Shown here: one piece after another, positions 1 through 11,676 of the stretch
Numbering within the stretch: position 1 is the stretch's first letter
Layout of the letters: each line of letters starts with the position of its first letter
Origin: Mesostigma viride
Taxonomy: Eukaryota > Streptophyta > Mesostigmatophyceae > Mesostigmatales > Mesostigmataceae
Length of the DNA: 64,000 nt
Direction of reading: 5' to 3'
Assembly: GCA_009746045.1 (NCBI GenBank)
Contig: RPFO01000115.1
Location: 1,535,234 to 1,599,233 of the forward strand
The notes under the pieces: generated by a model
Databases searched by the model: none
What the model saw: only the letters and a program-made list of their open reading frames with translations
Told to the model about the DNA's origin: nothing
Program-made: the position numbers and the translations under genes

Positions 1-313
1 TGTCTATTGCACCCAAGGTGCGAATTTGGTCATTAGTAGGGTGCACATGTCTGCACACCCACCATGGCTGTTGCCCTGCAGTTTTTGCAGGGTGCTGCTG
101 GTGCACACGCTAGCTGTACTTGAACCCTGATGCGTCGGCGGATGATGCGCGTGTCAGCCCCCTGTCGGGCATTGCTTGATGGCTGCCACGGCTTTCTTTT
201 CAACCACTCTGTTGTCCCCCAGCTCCGTCGCACCGTGTGGTAAGCCTGATGCCTTGCACCTCGTGCCGGTCACCCTTGTGTGTGTGGCCGGGTCTCCTGC
301 GCGCATGTGCCAG

Positions 314-2013
314 CACGACATCTCCCCCCAGTACAACTTGGGTGGCTTTGTGGAGAAGCTGAACAACGTCCGGGTGGACGCGGTCGTGTGGCGGGTGCCA
401 GCAAGCCCCGCGTGTGACACCAGCATGCCCGGCGCGTGTGACAGCCACCAGTACGTACTACGTGCATCTGCTCACGTTGCCCACACCGCACACATGCCCG
501 GTGGGTGGGGTGGCCTACCCGCAAGGGTTCAGGCATGCTTGCCCATCATAAGCACTTTGGCTGCTGCCTGTCAGATGAAGAACATTAATCGAGCAACATG
601 GCTAAGGCAGGATCTGGGCTATCGTGACCTCGGCATGCCTTAAGTTAGCATGTTCAGTTGTTGGTAGCAAACGAAAGGAACGGCGGTACAGCCGGCACTC
701 GTGCTGTTCGGTTCCATTCGGTTTTTGGTTTCTAAATATGGCGTGCCTAAACAGTTCAGGGCACTGTGCAACCATGGACCATGTACGTCCGCATTTAAGG
801 CCGTCATTCAGCACCGCGACGCTTCTTATGCCGCTACAACGGGCTTTACAGGCAAACACATGAGATATTTATCAGTGAGCTGGTAATGCGGCGTTGTCAC
901 ATGAGGCATCACCCCCACGATCCCCACGACTCGGCACCAGTTCGCTTTTGCTTCTGCTTGCATTTTTTTCTATGACCTCAGAGAAATGTGCCTCCTTTGC
1001 TCATTGATGCAAGTTATGGTTGGTTGTCCCGCTCGGTCACCTCACCATGGGATGTATGTTTGGCTGGCCAAAGTGCCGTTGCTGCCTCAGCGTCTCCTCA
1101 CCCGCACCCCCCCAACCCTGCATGCTGGATGGACCGACGTTGGACCGACGTTGCCTCTGGCACCTGGGCAGGTTGTTCCACTGGTTGCAGGCGGCAGAAA
1201 TCAAGGGGCTCGCCGTCTACCTCACCAGGTGTGTGCGCCATGACCAGCATAAGGTTCACCCACGGCAAGGCTCTGCCCGTGTGTGCCATATCGCGGGTCA
1301 GCTGATTGCTGCTGCCGTCGGTACCTTAATGTGTGCCCGGATGCCTGCAAGGGGTGGCTACTGATGTTGCCTGATGTTGCCGACTGATCATGGCTCATCT
1401 CATGGTGTAGTCCCTATTCTACACTCATCTGCGAAGGCTTGGGGCTCGTAGTCGTGTCCACCCCAAGGGGGTACCATATCTTGTATTCATACTAATATCT
1501 TGTCCACCCACAGACGGTTTGACATGGCCTAGGTGTCCTTGCTTTCATGTGGAATATGCGGCGACAGGCCAGCCCAATGCCTTCCCTCTCTTTCAGCGTG
1601 CACATTGCCTTTTCTGTGTATCATTTTCATGATCCAACCGCTGTGCAGGCTGCCTTGCAAAGCCGTCGTCCCGAGGCCCGCTCCCGAGCCAAAGACATCT
1701 CTCGGCACTAGCACTTGTTGCACGTGTCCTGCTCCATCCAATCCATTGCAACCTGCGTTGCCCCCTCTGCTCATGTTTGGCTCGTCAGTGCCCTCTACAG
1801 GGACGTGCATCTTTTGATGTGGTATCATGGCCTCTTGCTTTCCTGCTTTGCTGGTGATTGCGCATGTGGTCCCTCTTCTGCTGCCACATGCCAGCTCAAC
1901 GCTGGGCTTGATGGGCGGCAACCTGCTCCCAGCGATTGAAGAGGGGCCACTTCTACGAGTTGATGGTGAGAGGGGGGGGGGGGGGGGGGGGGGGGGAGGG
2001 GGGGAGGGGGGGG

Positions 2014-2053
<40 letters not shown>

Positions 2054-3535
2054 GGGGGGGGGGGGGGGGGGGGGGGGAGGGGGGAACGGGGGGGAGGGAA
2101 AAGGGGGGGGGGGGGAGAAGGGGGGCAGGGAAGGGGAGGGGAGGGAAGGGGGAGGGGGGGGGGGGATGGCGAGGGGGGGGAAGGAGAAGGGGGGAAGGCG
2201 AGGGGGGAAGGGGAGGGGGGGGAAAGGGGGGGGGGGAAGGGGGAGGGGAGGAAAAATGAAGGGGGCGGAAAGGGGAGGGGGGAAAGGGGAGGGGGAAAAG
2301 GGGCAAGGGGGGGATAAGCGGAGGGGAGGGAAAAGGGGGGGGAAGCGGGGACAGGAGGAGAAGAGAGGCGTTATGTTCTCATGTGAATGCAGCCTGCCAG
2401 ACCACAGGGATCTCAGTACCATCGTTTGATCGTTTGTGGGGAAGGGTGGGGGGGGCCTGCGTGGTGTTGCTTCAAACGTGGTGTGGCTCACTCTGCATTT
2501 GTGCCATCTTCTATGTAAATCATTGCTATAAGACTGACCTCGGGAACAAGAGTTGATTTCCCTGCACCCAAGCTGGACGGTTTCGGCGCTGCTTCCGAGG
2601 GCATAACGCCCTCTGAGTTGAAAGTATCTAACAAGCGTTTGCATGCTTTAGGTGCTGTGCGCATATGACTTGGTGCTGGAAAGTTGTGCGGCTACCCCTG
2701 AAAGGTGCCTTTGCTGCCACCACGGGTCATTTTGTTGACGCACACTCTGGTCCGCTCTGCCCCCCTGTACCCTCGGCACACCAGGGCAATACTTCTCCGA
2801 TGCCTGGGGCGCCCCTGGGACAGAAGGGTTTGTCACCTTCTTTGCAGGTACAGTCATTCACCATTAAGTTGAGAGGTTTTTTTTGTAAGACGCGTGTGCT
2901 TGAGGGCGTGGGTGGAGACCCAGTTCATGCATCTCCTGTGTCTTTATGCAACTGTTTGGTCCTGTATCTTGTCGCACTCGTCCTGCCCTCTGTCATGGGA
3001 CAGTAGTCATGTTCTGCGCCGTGTGGAATGCATCTTACCTTAAAGGATGCGCTCGCTGCTGCCCGTGCCGCATACCATGCCACGAGGACACATGCGCCGT
3101 GCCCCGTGTCCTCTCGCCATGCTGCACATGCCGGTCACAGCTTGATCCGGTTGCAACTTGCAACCAAGCGTCCTCCCCTTTCATGAACCCAGCAACAGCC
3201 ACTCGTTGGTACATACCTTTCTGCTGGCATCTGGACATGTCCTGCCGCGTTCCCTGGCATGACATGGCGTAACAACGGCATGCCATGCCCCCTCTTTGAG
3301 TTGTTGGCCGTTTGGCTCCGCATCCAGGCCCTGTTGTCTGGGCTGCTGTGAGGGGGGTAGGAGGAGAAGGGACCATCAAGGTTGGGGGGGTGAGGGGCTT
3401 CTTCATTGTCCACTCATGCCTGCATGAATGCCCTGTTTCCTTTGCCCCTGCACCCCCGCGCCCCCAGTGCGCGCGCCCAGCCTGCTGCATGAGCTCATCG
3501 TGGCCGACCGCACGCTCTGCAAGGTCTCCGAGGAA
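314..3535 (+). CDS. Candidate exons of an unrecognised spliced gene
   Basis: Four short islands look like exons bounded by AG and GT. 314-394 starts after ccag, is 27 codons in phase 0 and reads HDISPQYNLGGFVEKLNN..., ending before gtgcca. 1172-1228 reads LFHWLQAAEIKGLAVYLT and ends before gtgtgtg. 1933-1965 reads RLKRGHFYELM and ends before gtgaga. About 3481-3535 reads LLHELIVADRTLCKVSEE and ends before gtacgg. These have ordinary soluble-protein composition, unlike the surrounding T/G-rich intron-like DNA, which is why I separate them. Phases do not all join directly, so exons are missing from this list. I do not recognise the protein. The gene may extend beyond the left edge. It could also be two genes. 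Confidence 0.3.
1970..2347 (+). repeat. G-rich simple-sequence tract
   Basis: About 375 bases almost free of pyrimidines on the plus strand, starting as near-pure G and decaying into GGGGA/GGGAA mixtures. It begins just after an exon-like segment whose donor would be at 1966, so it probably lies in an intron. Long open frames on both strands here (Gly-rich or Pro-rich) are composition artefacts. G-quadruplex formation is expected. Confidence 0.9.
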
Positions 3536-4335
3536 GTACGGCCCATGCCCATGTGAGCGTTGCGTATTGCCACACTGGTTTGTGGTGCGCTGGCGAGGCA
3601 ACCGGCAGGAACGTACAGTCTGCATTTTCCGCACCTGTTTCCATGACGATGAACTTGAGAGCCACTTTGGTTGGCTGGTATGTTGTTTTATGGTCCCTTG
3701 CACGGGTGGCGGGGCGGCGATCGTCCATCGATGAGCCCTCTGTGTGTGGTCGTGCATGCCAACTCTCACCATGCTCTGTGTTGTCACACACACAAACTCG
3801 CCGCGGCTTGTCTGTAGAATTTTTTGTATGCCCCTGCCGCATGTTACCTTTCCCGATTCGTGTTCAACCGCGTCCTCCCTAGGCGCTGCATATTTCAACA
3901 ACGATTTGGCTATGGCTTACTTCGTTCGTTTCAAATTCGCACCAAGCTCTAGATGATCCATGCCTCGCAACTCACCCCTCAAATAGCCGCTTTTGGTGGC
4001 ATTGCGTTGCTCTAGTCATGATGGCACAGCCCCCCCTCCGCCTGATCGCATCCGTTCTGACTTCCCTTGAGTAGCCAACCAACTCATCCCCTGGCCCCTG
4101 TTCCTCCTTCCCTATTCCAGCCTCAACCGCCCCCCTGCCCTCGCTTCAGTACCCCTTCTCCCTTCTTCTTGACCGGGACTAGACTGCAACCCACCTTTGG
4201 CCCCCACCATTGCCCACTCGATATGCCTCCCCTGCAATTGTCCCTTTCTGCACTTGCTCACGCACCCCCATGCCCATTCCATGTCTGGCTCTGGGCCATG
4301 GTCTCATCGGCTCGCCTCCTGGCCCTACACGTCAG

Positions 4336-4445
4336 GCGGGACACCGGGCAACGGCGGCTGCTGGCCTCACCTGGGATGGATCACGCGCGCGTGGGCCACC
4401 ACCGGGCGCCCAACGCGACGTTTATCTCCCTTGTGAAGAACGACG
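4336..4445 (+). CDS. Exon-like segment, possible glycosyltransferase fragment
   Basis: An open segment after cgtcag and before gtgggtg, ending in the reading APNATFISLVKND. The pattern N-A-T-F-x-S-L-V-x-N is the start of the catalytic domain in KRE2/MNT1-type (GT15) mannosyltransferases. I could not find the next expected block (the FN...W.FLND region) downstream to about 6 kb. The call rests on one motif and should be treated as a lead only. Confidence 0.18.
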
Positions 4446-6098
4446 GTGGGTGCCCATGCGGTAGACGAATAGTGCTGGTGGTACCCATAAGGTGGACAAC
4501 TGCCTGCCGGCACGTGGAGTGTTTTATTCCTATCTGGGTTTGGCGAAAATTTTCTGCACCCACCCATGCAGTGACCCGCAGTTGCATGCCTATGCGTGCT
4601 CCCCCAACACCCCCTTTCAACATCCACCCTCAGTCCCTCATGTATACCTGTGCGCACACTCACATACCAATAAGCCCCCAAAGCCTGGTTGGCAAGTTGG
4701 GACATGGGGCACCTGTGTTGGGCCTCAAAATAAGAGTATTTACGTCCGGCCTCCAAAATACATCACCTCCAAAATGCGTTAGGTGTGTACATCCAGAGAG
4801 AAGTCGACGACGAGGCCGCCGTCTCCGCCGCTGCCCTCTGAGTATCTTGCTTCTGCTACTTCTCCACGGTGGGGTCGCCATTTTCAGTTACTGTCCAATC
4901 ATAACTTGCCCTCAGGGTGCACAGCCGTATCCACGCATACTAGTCATCTATACAACATGGTCTACTCTCTCTTAAACCCTGTCAACCCCCCCCCCCCCCC
5001 CCCCCCCCCCCCTTCTTACACCATGTAGATCAGTATAAAGAATTCCAGAGCCTTTCAAGGGATTTAAAGCAAGCCCAAAACGGGTCAATTATGGCAAGTA
5101 ACGTGGTGTCGCAGTTCCAGTGCGGTCAGAACGTTCTAGATCCGAAGGTATATTTTTTACAAACGACGCATATGGCACGGCGGCGCTAAAAATAAGCGTA
5201 CTGGCATACTTTTGCGCCTCGGTATGGCGTACTTGGCTATTTGCCGACCCGGCCCAAGAGTCATCTGGTCGGTAGTCCCTGGTTCCTGTCACACATGCAT
5301 CCATGTGCTCGCAAATATTCTCACGGGCCACTGTCCTCCTTCCTGGCACAGTTATACAACGCACTACATGTGCATCCAGAATATGCCTTCCTTGCAGACA
5401 TTCCCGGCATATATGCTTGATTGCTAGAGTTCATCCCCCCCTTCAGTTCTTCTGCTTTCTGTAGTTGGTTACTACTGTGGAAGTGCGCAAAGGCTTGTTT
5501 ATGCTTACGCGTGTGCACTGATTGCCTGGCTCATGGCCCAGGTGCACTTTATTTTGCACTAAATGTTTGTCTTTTTTCCAAGTTCTGTGGGGCCTGTCTA
5601 ACAATTATGTGGCAAATATCATGTGTCGTTTCCTGCAGATACTCTGTGCGACTGCAACCACGCTCTTCTCAGCAAGCGGGTGGTATGCCCACCTTCGGCA
5701 TGACATGGCCCTGTGGGTCCCTACATGCCATGTGTAAGCTGCCTTGTTGTGAGCAGTGGTGCATTGTACACCTGATAAACCGTCTTTTCTTCTGAACAAT
5801 TCCAGGCAGGGGTGCATGGGATGCGTGCCTTTGTCGCGAGGACAAGATGCATGCAGCTTTCTTCCTCATGAAGTGCGCATTTGCCGCATGGCCTGTTGAA
5901 AAGGCACCTGCTGTAACGTGCCACAGGGAAGCAGCAACACCAGCATTTCAAGGGATACCGTACAGAGTTTCGGCGGGGCTGCTAGTGCAGGTCAATTTCG
6001 ATTCACTAGATCTCAGTCAAAGGTTGGAGGCTTTATTCTACCCGCACTAGCTCAGAATGTGGACAGGCCTGGGCATTGATCCAGAAGTAGTACGCGTA
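4446..6098. other. No secure gene; contains poly-C run
   Basis: Nothing here can be assigned confidently. A run of about 27 C lies at 4986-5012. Open frames at 5421-5795 and 5847-6050 on the plus strand have no recognisable domain. The second ends shortly before the first retroelement and could hold a terminal exon of an unnamed gene. Confidence 0.5.
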
Positions 6099-6500
6099 TA
6101 AAATTAAATTTAATTAAATTATAACATGACTCCGAACGTTGGGAGATCATGTAGCGCGTATTCCATCGGTGGGTGGGGGTGAGCGGAGCCGCGAAAACGA
6201 GTGTAGCTAATTAATTAATTAATTAATTAAAATCATAGCTCCGTTGGGAGCATATGTAACACATAGCCCTGAGAAAGGGGCATCTATGGGTTTGTAATAC
6301 AATCAGGGCTACAACCTGCAGGTGGAGGATGTACAACTGTCACCTGCTCTGGGTGCACAAGGTGCACATGCACCGCCATGATGGTTCATGCCTCCTTAAC
6401 AAGCACAGGCACCCAGGGGGGGCTTGAGGAGAGGGCCTAGAAGGCCTGCATGACATGAGTGTAGCTAACTCTAATCTAGTCGGGGTAGAACTGGCTCTTT
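6099..6500 (-). mobile_element. 3' end of a family-Y-like LINE, split by a later insertion
   Basis: Reading minus, the 3' UTR ends in a GCGCTACATG box, a CTCC/GGAG hairpin (6130-6145), ATGTTA and an AATTT-type tail. The unit resembles the two better family-Y 3' ends at 46.62 and 63.06 kb, including the GCCGCG and CTAACTCTA(A/T)TCTAG segments. It is interrupted at 6211-6456 by another element. The 5' limit near 6500 is approximate and no coding sequence survives. Confidence 0.6.
6211..6456 (-). mobile_element. 5'-truncated family-X-type retroposon (246 bp)
   Basis: Flanked by a perfect 12-bp target duplication GAGTGTAGCTAA at 6199-6210 and 6457-6468. On the minus strand it ends with TGTGTTACAT, the hairpin GCTCC-CAAC-GGAGC (6238-6251), ATGATT and a (TTAA)n tail. 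It has no coding capacity. It sits inside the older family-Y-like 3' end. Confidence 0.85.
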
Positions 6501-6648
6501 TTGTCAAATTGTCAAATTGTCGCAGGCCGGGGGCCGAGATTAATTAATGTACTGATTGTCTCGAGTCCAATTTCAGGTTTCAAATTTCAAAGGTCGCGCA
6601 ACTCAAACAGGGGGGCCCGAGATTAAGAGGATCAAATATATACGGCCC

Positions 6649-7987
6649 CGACCTCCCGCCACATGCTATTCGCATTGCCTCCCTGCCTGCACGGATGGGT
6701 GGCTGCGGTCTGACTCGTGCCGCCCGGCTGGCCCCAGCAGCCTTTTTGGGCTCCGTCGCTCAGTCGTGGGCGGAAAGCTGCCGGCTCCTGCCCCTTTTGG
6801 CAACGGCAGCGCCTGACCTCCTGGACCCCAGCAGCCCTTTGCCCTTCGTCACCGCCATCCAGGAGGCCTATGCTGAGATCCAGCAGGCCTGTTCTCCCGT
6901 CCGTGCCGCTCAGGCGGTACAGCGCCACCTCCCTCGCGGCACTCCCTCGGTCGCCTCCGTTCAATCTCCCGCCGCATTCCCTGCTCGCGTCATCGATAAA
7001 CACCAGAAAACCTACGCGGGTATTCTGCACACGGCTGATTGGATTGCTCTTTTCGCGGACCTCAACGCCCAGGGACGTGCGTGGCTGTTCTCGCTTTCCT
7101 TGCGGAGTGTGGGCTCGGCGTACCTTCGTGCTCTTCCCATGGCCCCCCCATTCGCCTTGGCTCCCAGCCACTACTCGGTGGCGCTCCGGCACCAGCTATT
7201 TGCCCCGCAGCCTCTTGTTCCGGCCGGGCGGCCTTGTGGTAGCTGTGGGCAGCCGCTGGATCCCACGGGGACTCACTACCTTGCCTGCATGGGGGGCCAA
7301 CAGAATCAGAATTGGTATTTGTATTTGCACACTGTCCTCCTGACGGTGGTGCTCGCCATGATTCGGTCGGTTTTCCCCCACGCGAACATCCGGTCCGAGG
7401 ATGCGGATGGCGCTGCCTTCTATTCCCCCAACCACCGGCCTGACATCGTGGTGCTGGACTTTGAGGGGGTGGCCGGCATCTGCTTATTGACGTTTCGGTG
7501 GCGCGGCCCTTGGCTCTTAGCCACGTGGCTGGGGCCTCCCTCACGGCAGGTTACACGGCGGACCGGGCGGAGCGGGCCAAGCTCCTGGCCTACGGCGACG
7601 TCGGGCACCATCGTGTGGTGCCCTTTGTCCTGGAGGAGTTTGGGGCCATGGGGCCCCTGACCTCCGCCTTCTTCAAGGAGTGTTGCCGGCTCCGGGAGGA
7701 CCGGCTGGACCTGGAGGGCCAGCGGGCCCCATGGTCGGCGCGGAACTGGACGTCATATTGGCGTCAGCGCTTGTCGGTGGCGCTGACTCGGGCCATGGCG
7801 GACATCATGCTCCGCCGTACGCGGGCTGATTTTGCGGTGCAGCAGGGCTATTAGGTTCCTCCCGTTAGGCGTTTCCATTGGTCTTATCGTAGTATAGAGC
7901 TTTGACATGGCTCTGTATATAGGTTTATAGCTGGGCGTTTGCTTTGGTTTGAGTGATTTCACTCTGCTGTAAGTAATTATATTTTTA
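6649..7987 (+). mobile_element. 5'-truncated LINE (family T)
   Basis: A 1.34-kb insertion flanked by a perfect 15-bp direct repeat AAATATATACGGCCC at 6634-6648 and 7988-8002, read as a target-site duplication. It contains only the C-terminal part of a LINE polyprotein and a 130-bp 3' UTR. It lacks the hairpin-plus-tail end of the neighbouring families and ends in ATATTTTTA, so it belongs to a different lineage. Confidence 0.8.
6695..7854 (+). pseudogene. LINE ORF2 C-terminal region (zinc knuckle and nuclease-like domain), frameshifted
   Basis: The reading starts with the post-RT block GGCGL...AARLAPAAFLGS, typical of LINE-like polyproteins of protists and fungi. It continues to a C-x2-C...H-x4-C knuckle (CGSCGQ...THYLAC) and the RPDIVVLDF block of the PD-(D/E)xK restriction-like endonuclease type. 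The frame then breaks near 7470-7485; the downstream part resumes in another frame as DVSVARPLALS...GYTADRAERAKLLAYGD and ends at a TAG at 7852-7854. No reverse transcriptase fingers or palm are present. It is a dead 5'-truncated copy. Confidence 0.75.
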
Positions 7988-8002
7988 AAATATATACGGC
8001 CC

Positions 8003-8017
8003 GACTTCTCCATTCTC
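8003..8017. other. Short spacer between two retroelements
   Basis: About 15 bases between the right target duplication of the family-T insertion and the conserved 5' end of family-X copy A. Confidence 0.5.
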
Positions 8018-8286
8018 CCACGAGCCACGAGGTAGCCATGGCTGTCGGAGCTCATAACTTTCACGTTTGAGCACCGATCAGGCAGCAACCATATCAAAGA
8101 CAAATCAGCCCCCTTCCATGTATAGCTCAGCCTGCTTCAACATATCTGAATGTAACAAGGGCAATGAATCCTGGGTTTCCCAAGGCAGCAACAGCATCTG
8201 CGCACTTCACATACCTGGGCTCCCCCCTGGTTTCTTCGTGCCTCCCAGCCCCAGATCAGAACACGCCGCCCATCATTGATAAACAT

Positions 8287-9662
8287 GGTGCATTATAATC
8301 TGGCCAAGGAAAGAGCGGCTGCGCTCGGCACTGAAAATACGTCTGCAGCTCCGGCTGCAGCTTCGCCCACCGGCCCAGAAGGCAGCGGCGCCACTAGCCA
8401 AGCTCTAGTGGTCGCCCAGCCCCCTCTCGGGCTCGCCTCGCCAGCAGCGTCGCCTGAACCCAAGCCGCAGTCGCCCTGCCGAGCCGATTTTTGACAAATT
8501 TGACGCCAGCCAACCCGGCTTTTTCGACAAGCTCACTGAAGACCGCATCCTGAGCTACGTGTTCTGGGGATCCACCGCCTCGCTTATTGAACTGTGCAAG
8601 CAGCTCTTCCATCAGGGTCGTCTCGTCAATGCTCAGCAGCAGCGTCCCCCATACGAGTACATCTTCACCGCCCCCCGCCCCCGGCTGCAGATATACGCCC
8701 TCTTCTCCTAGCTCCTTGGACGCTCCATTGGGGAGCTCTGGCCCCCCAAGCCCATCACCACCACCTTGACCGAATCCTCCATCCGTGCCCTCCTTAAGGA
8801 AGCTTTCGAGCAGCACGTGACCCCCCTTGCCACAGATGTGGCGGCAATGCATGGGCGGCACGCTGGCTGCTGATCGCTCCCCACCATCTCGATCCACCGC
8901 CACCTCCACCCTCCTCGCCTCCTCCACCGCCACCACCCCCTCCTCCGACGCCATCACCGCCCAGCTCCGCGACATTGACCAGCGTCTTAAGGACAATGCC
9001 ATCGCTATCGAGGTCTTGCAGAACACCGCAGGCCTCACCGCCCAGGTGGTGAAGGACATTGCCGCCAAGCCAGCCCCTGCTGGCCTGGCCGGCGATGCTC
9101 CTCCCATCACGACCTGGGCGGACATGCTGAAGCAGCACACCACCTCCACCACCTCCGCTGTCACAGCCCAGCTCCAACGGCAGACGCTTGACCTCCGCGA
9201 AGTGGCCGAGCTCGCCAACCGCAGCCTCAACGTCATTGTCAAGAACTTCGACATGGAGGAAGGTGAGAATTCCGAGAAACTTACGCGTGCGTTTGAGAGA
9301 GAAATCCTTGGTCGCATGGGCCTTAATGGTGAGATCGAGCTGGTCGCCCACCGCCTTCCCCGCGCGCGGGGTAAGGCAGGGGCGCCCCCGCTCCTTCTCA
9401 CCTTTCAGACCCCGGCGGACAAGATTTCTTTTCTCAGACGCCGCAAGCGGCTCGAGAAGACTCTCTTCACCCTTCACGACGACTTGACCCTGGCGCAGCA
9501 GCAACGGCGACGGGAGCTATGGCCGACCTACCTCCAGCTCCGGCAGACCAAGGCGGGCCAGCTGGACCACCGGTGTACTGGAAGGGGGCGGCCATCTACG
9601 TCGGCCACAAGCCCTGGCAGGCGACCCCCGCCACCCCAGCGACTCCAGACGCCCCAGCTTAG
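8287..9662 (+). pseudogene. Family-X ORF1-like nucleic-acid-binding protein, copy A
   Basis: An N-terminal low-complexity Ala/Ser/Pro segment (ENTSAAPAAAS) is followed by a helical region (DIDQRLKDNAIAIEVLQNT). Next comes a C-terminal domain with the pattern of L1/Tx1 ORF1 proteins: RSLNVIVKNFDMEEGEN, then AHRLPRARGK, PADKISFLRRRKRL, DLTLAQQQRRRELWPTYLQL. Frameshifts occur near 8490 and again near 9560, where copies B and D read PVYWKGAAIYVGHKP. The ancestral stop is the TAG at 9660-9662. The protein would have coated element RNA and chaperoned reverse transcription. This copy cannot encode it. Confidence 0.7.
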
Positions 9663-9718
9663 GGGAATACAGCAGTAGTACTTAGTGTAGAATAGAAAGA
9701 CCGCGTGGCCATGTACAT

Positions 9719-11676
9719 TAATTAATTAATTAATTATCAACATCACTCCGTTGGGAGTAGATGTAGCACATAGCCCTGAGAAGGGGCATATGGCTTTTAA
9801 TACATTCTAGGCTACTTCATGCAAGGGTGGGAATGTAAGCTACCCCTGCTCTAGGTGCACCAAGGCACCTGCACCCTCATGATGTATCGCGCTATGCCCA
9901 GTTAAGGGGGAGCGTGGCATGTGGGGGAAGATCATCGTGGCTATACAGGAGCTATGGCATGGCTTCTCAGCAGAGAGTGACTCCCTGCATGGGCACAACA
10001 TTACTAAATAAGGCTAGGCATCGTCTGGAGTGTGGCTCATCATAGGCACACATGTACATGACTAAAAAGGCTAGACCTCAGCTGGTATAGTGCCTGTAGT
10101 AGGCGGGCATGTACAAGGCCACTGTCTAACTATTCTACACTACTGCTGTATTCCCCTAGGCTGGGGCTGGAGTTGCTGGGGCCGCGGTGGTCGAGGGGGT
10201 CGCTTGCCAGGGCTTGTGGCCGACGTAGATGGCCGCCCCCTTCCAGTACACCGGCTGGCCCGCCTTGGTCTGCCGGAGCTGGGTGTAGGTCGGCCATAGC
10301 TCCCGTCGCCGTTGTTGCTGTGCCAGGGTCAAGTCGTCGTCCACGGTGAAGGGAGTATTCGCGAGCCGCTTGCGGCGTCTGAGAAACGAAATCTTGTCCG
10401 CTGGGCTATCAAAGATGAGAAGAAGCGGAGGCGCCCCTGCCTTACCCCGCGCGCGGGGGAGGCGGTGGGCGGTCAGCTTGATCTCACCAAGAAGGCCCAT
10501 GCGTGCAAGGATTTTGCTCTCAAACGCACGTGCAAGCTTCTCGGAATTCTCACCTTCTTCCATGTCCAAGTTCTTGAGTATGGCGTTGAGGCTGCGCTTG
10601 TCGAGCTCGGCCTCCTCGCGGAGGTCAAGCGTCTGCCGCTGGAGCTGGGCTGCGACGGCGGAGGTGGTGGAGGTGGTATGTTGCTTAAGCATGTCCGCCC
10701 AGGTCGTGATGGGAGGAGCATCGCCGGCCAGGCCCGCCGGGGCTGGCTTGGCGGCAATGTCCTTCACTGCCTGGGCGGTGAGGCCTGCTGTGTTCTGCAA
10801 GACCTCGATAGCGATTGCATTATCCTTGAGGCGCTGGTCGATGTCACGGAGCTGGGCGGTGATGGAGTCGGTGGAGGGGGAGGGGTGGAGGCGAGGAGGG
10901 TGGCGGTGGCGGTGGGGATGGTGGGAAGCTCAGCAGCCAGCGTGCCGCCAATTGCCGCCACACCTGCTGCAAGAGGGGTCACGTGCTGCTCGAAAGCTTC
11001 CTTGAGGAGGGTGCGGATGGTGGCTTCGGTGGGGAAGGTGGGGGGGGCGGTGGGGAAGCCCAGATCTCGGATTCGGAGCGTCCAACAAGGGAGCAGAGGG
11101 CGAAGCGTTGAAGCCTGGGGCGAGGCATGCGGTGAATGATTGGGAGAGCCTCGGCGGGGTCGACAAGCTTGCCGTCACCAGGCCAGCGGCCACGGTTGTG
11201 GGACGTGAGGTACACGCACAGGGCTAGAAGCGAGGCGTGATTGCCGTAATACAAGTCTTCCATGAACCAACCGGGGCTGCGCTGCCAGAAGCCGGGGCTG
11301 TTGACGTCAAAGGAGCGCTCTTCCCAGGGCGGCTCAGCAGAGCGACTGCGCTTAGGTTCAGGCGATGCTGATGGCGAGGCGAGCCCGGAAGGCTGGGCGA
11401 GCACCAGTGCACTACTAGTGTCACCGTTGCCATCTGGGCCGGTTGGCGAAGCTGCAGCCGAGGCTGCAGACGTATTTTCATTGCTAAGCGCAGCCGCCAG
11501 GCTGCGTTGCGTCGAGAGGCGTTTGCTCATCGTATATTGCGTAATAGCGTCGGAAAATTATATCAGCATGTGCGTCTTAGAAAGACGAAGCGATTGTGAT
11601 ATTCACAGCTGAATTCGGCGCTCAAACGTGAAAGTTATGAGCTCCGACAGCCATGGCTACCTCGTGGCTCGTGGCT
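9719..11676 (-). mobile_element. Family-X retroelement copy B, complete, nested in copy A
   Basis: Flanked by a perfect 15-bp target duplication CGTGGCCATGTACAT at 9704-9718 and 11677-11691. On the minus strand it runs from the shared 5' block (CACGAGCCACGAGGTAGCC), through a leader with the perfect hairpin CGTCTT-TCT-AAGACG (11573-11587), one ORF1-like region and a 3' UTR of about 430 bp. It ends in hairpin ACTCC-CAAC-GGAGT (9745-9758), then a (TTAA)n tail. At 1,958 bp with both ends intact it has no room for a reverse transcriptase, so family X is a non-autonomous ORF1-only element. Confidence 0.85.
10156..11530 (-). pseudogene. Family-X ORF1-like protein, copy B
   Basis: The N-terminal half (from MSKRLSTQRS at 11530) includes a segment rich in aromatic residues (FDVNSPGFWQRSPGWFMEDL) and reads on to about 10979. 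The C-terminal half (10800-10156) lies in another frame and carries the ORF1-type domain: RSLNAILKNLDMEEGEN, AHRLPRARGK, LTLAQQQRRRELWPTY, PVYWKGAAIYVGHKP, stop. At least one frameshift in the Pro/Ser linker separates the halves. Comparison with copies A and C suggests an ancestral protein of about 430-460 residues with a central coiled coil. Confidence 0.7.
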
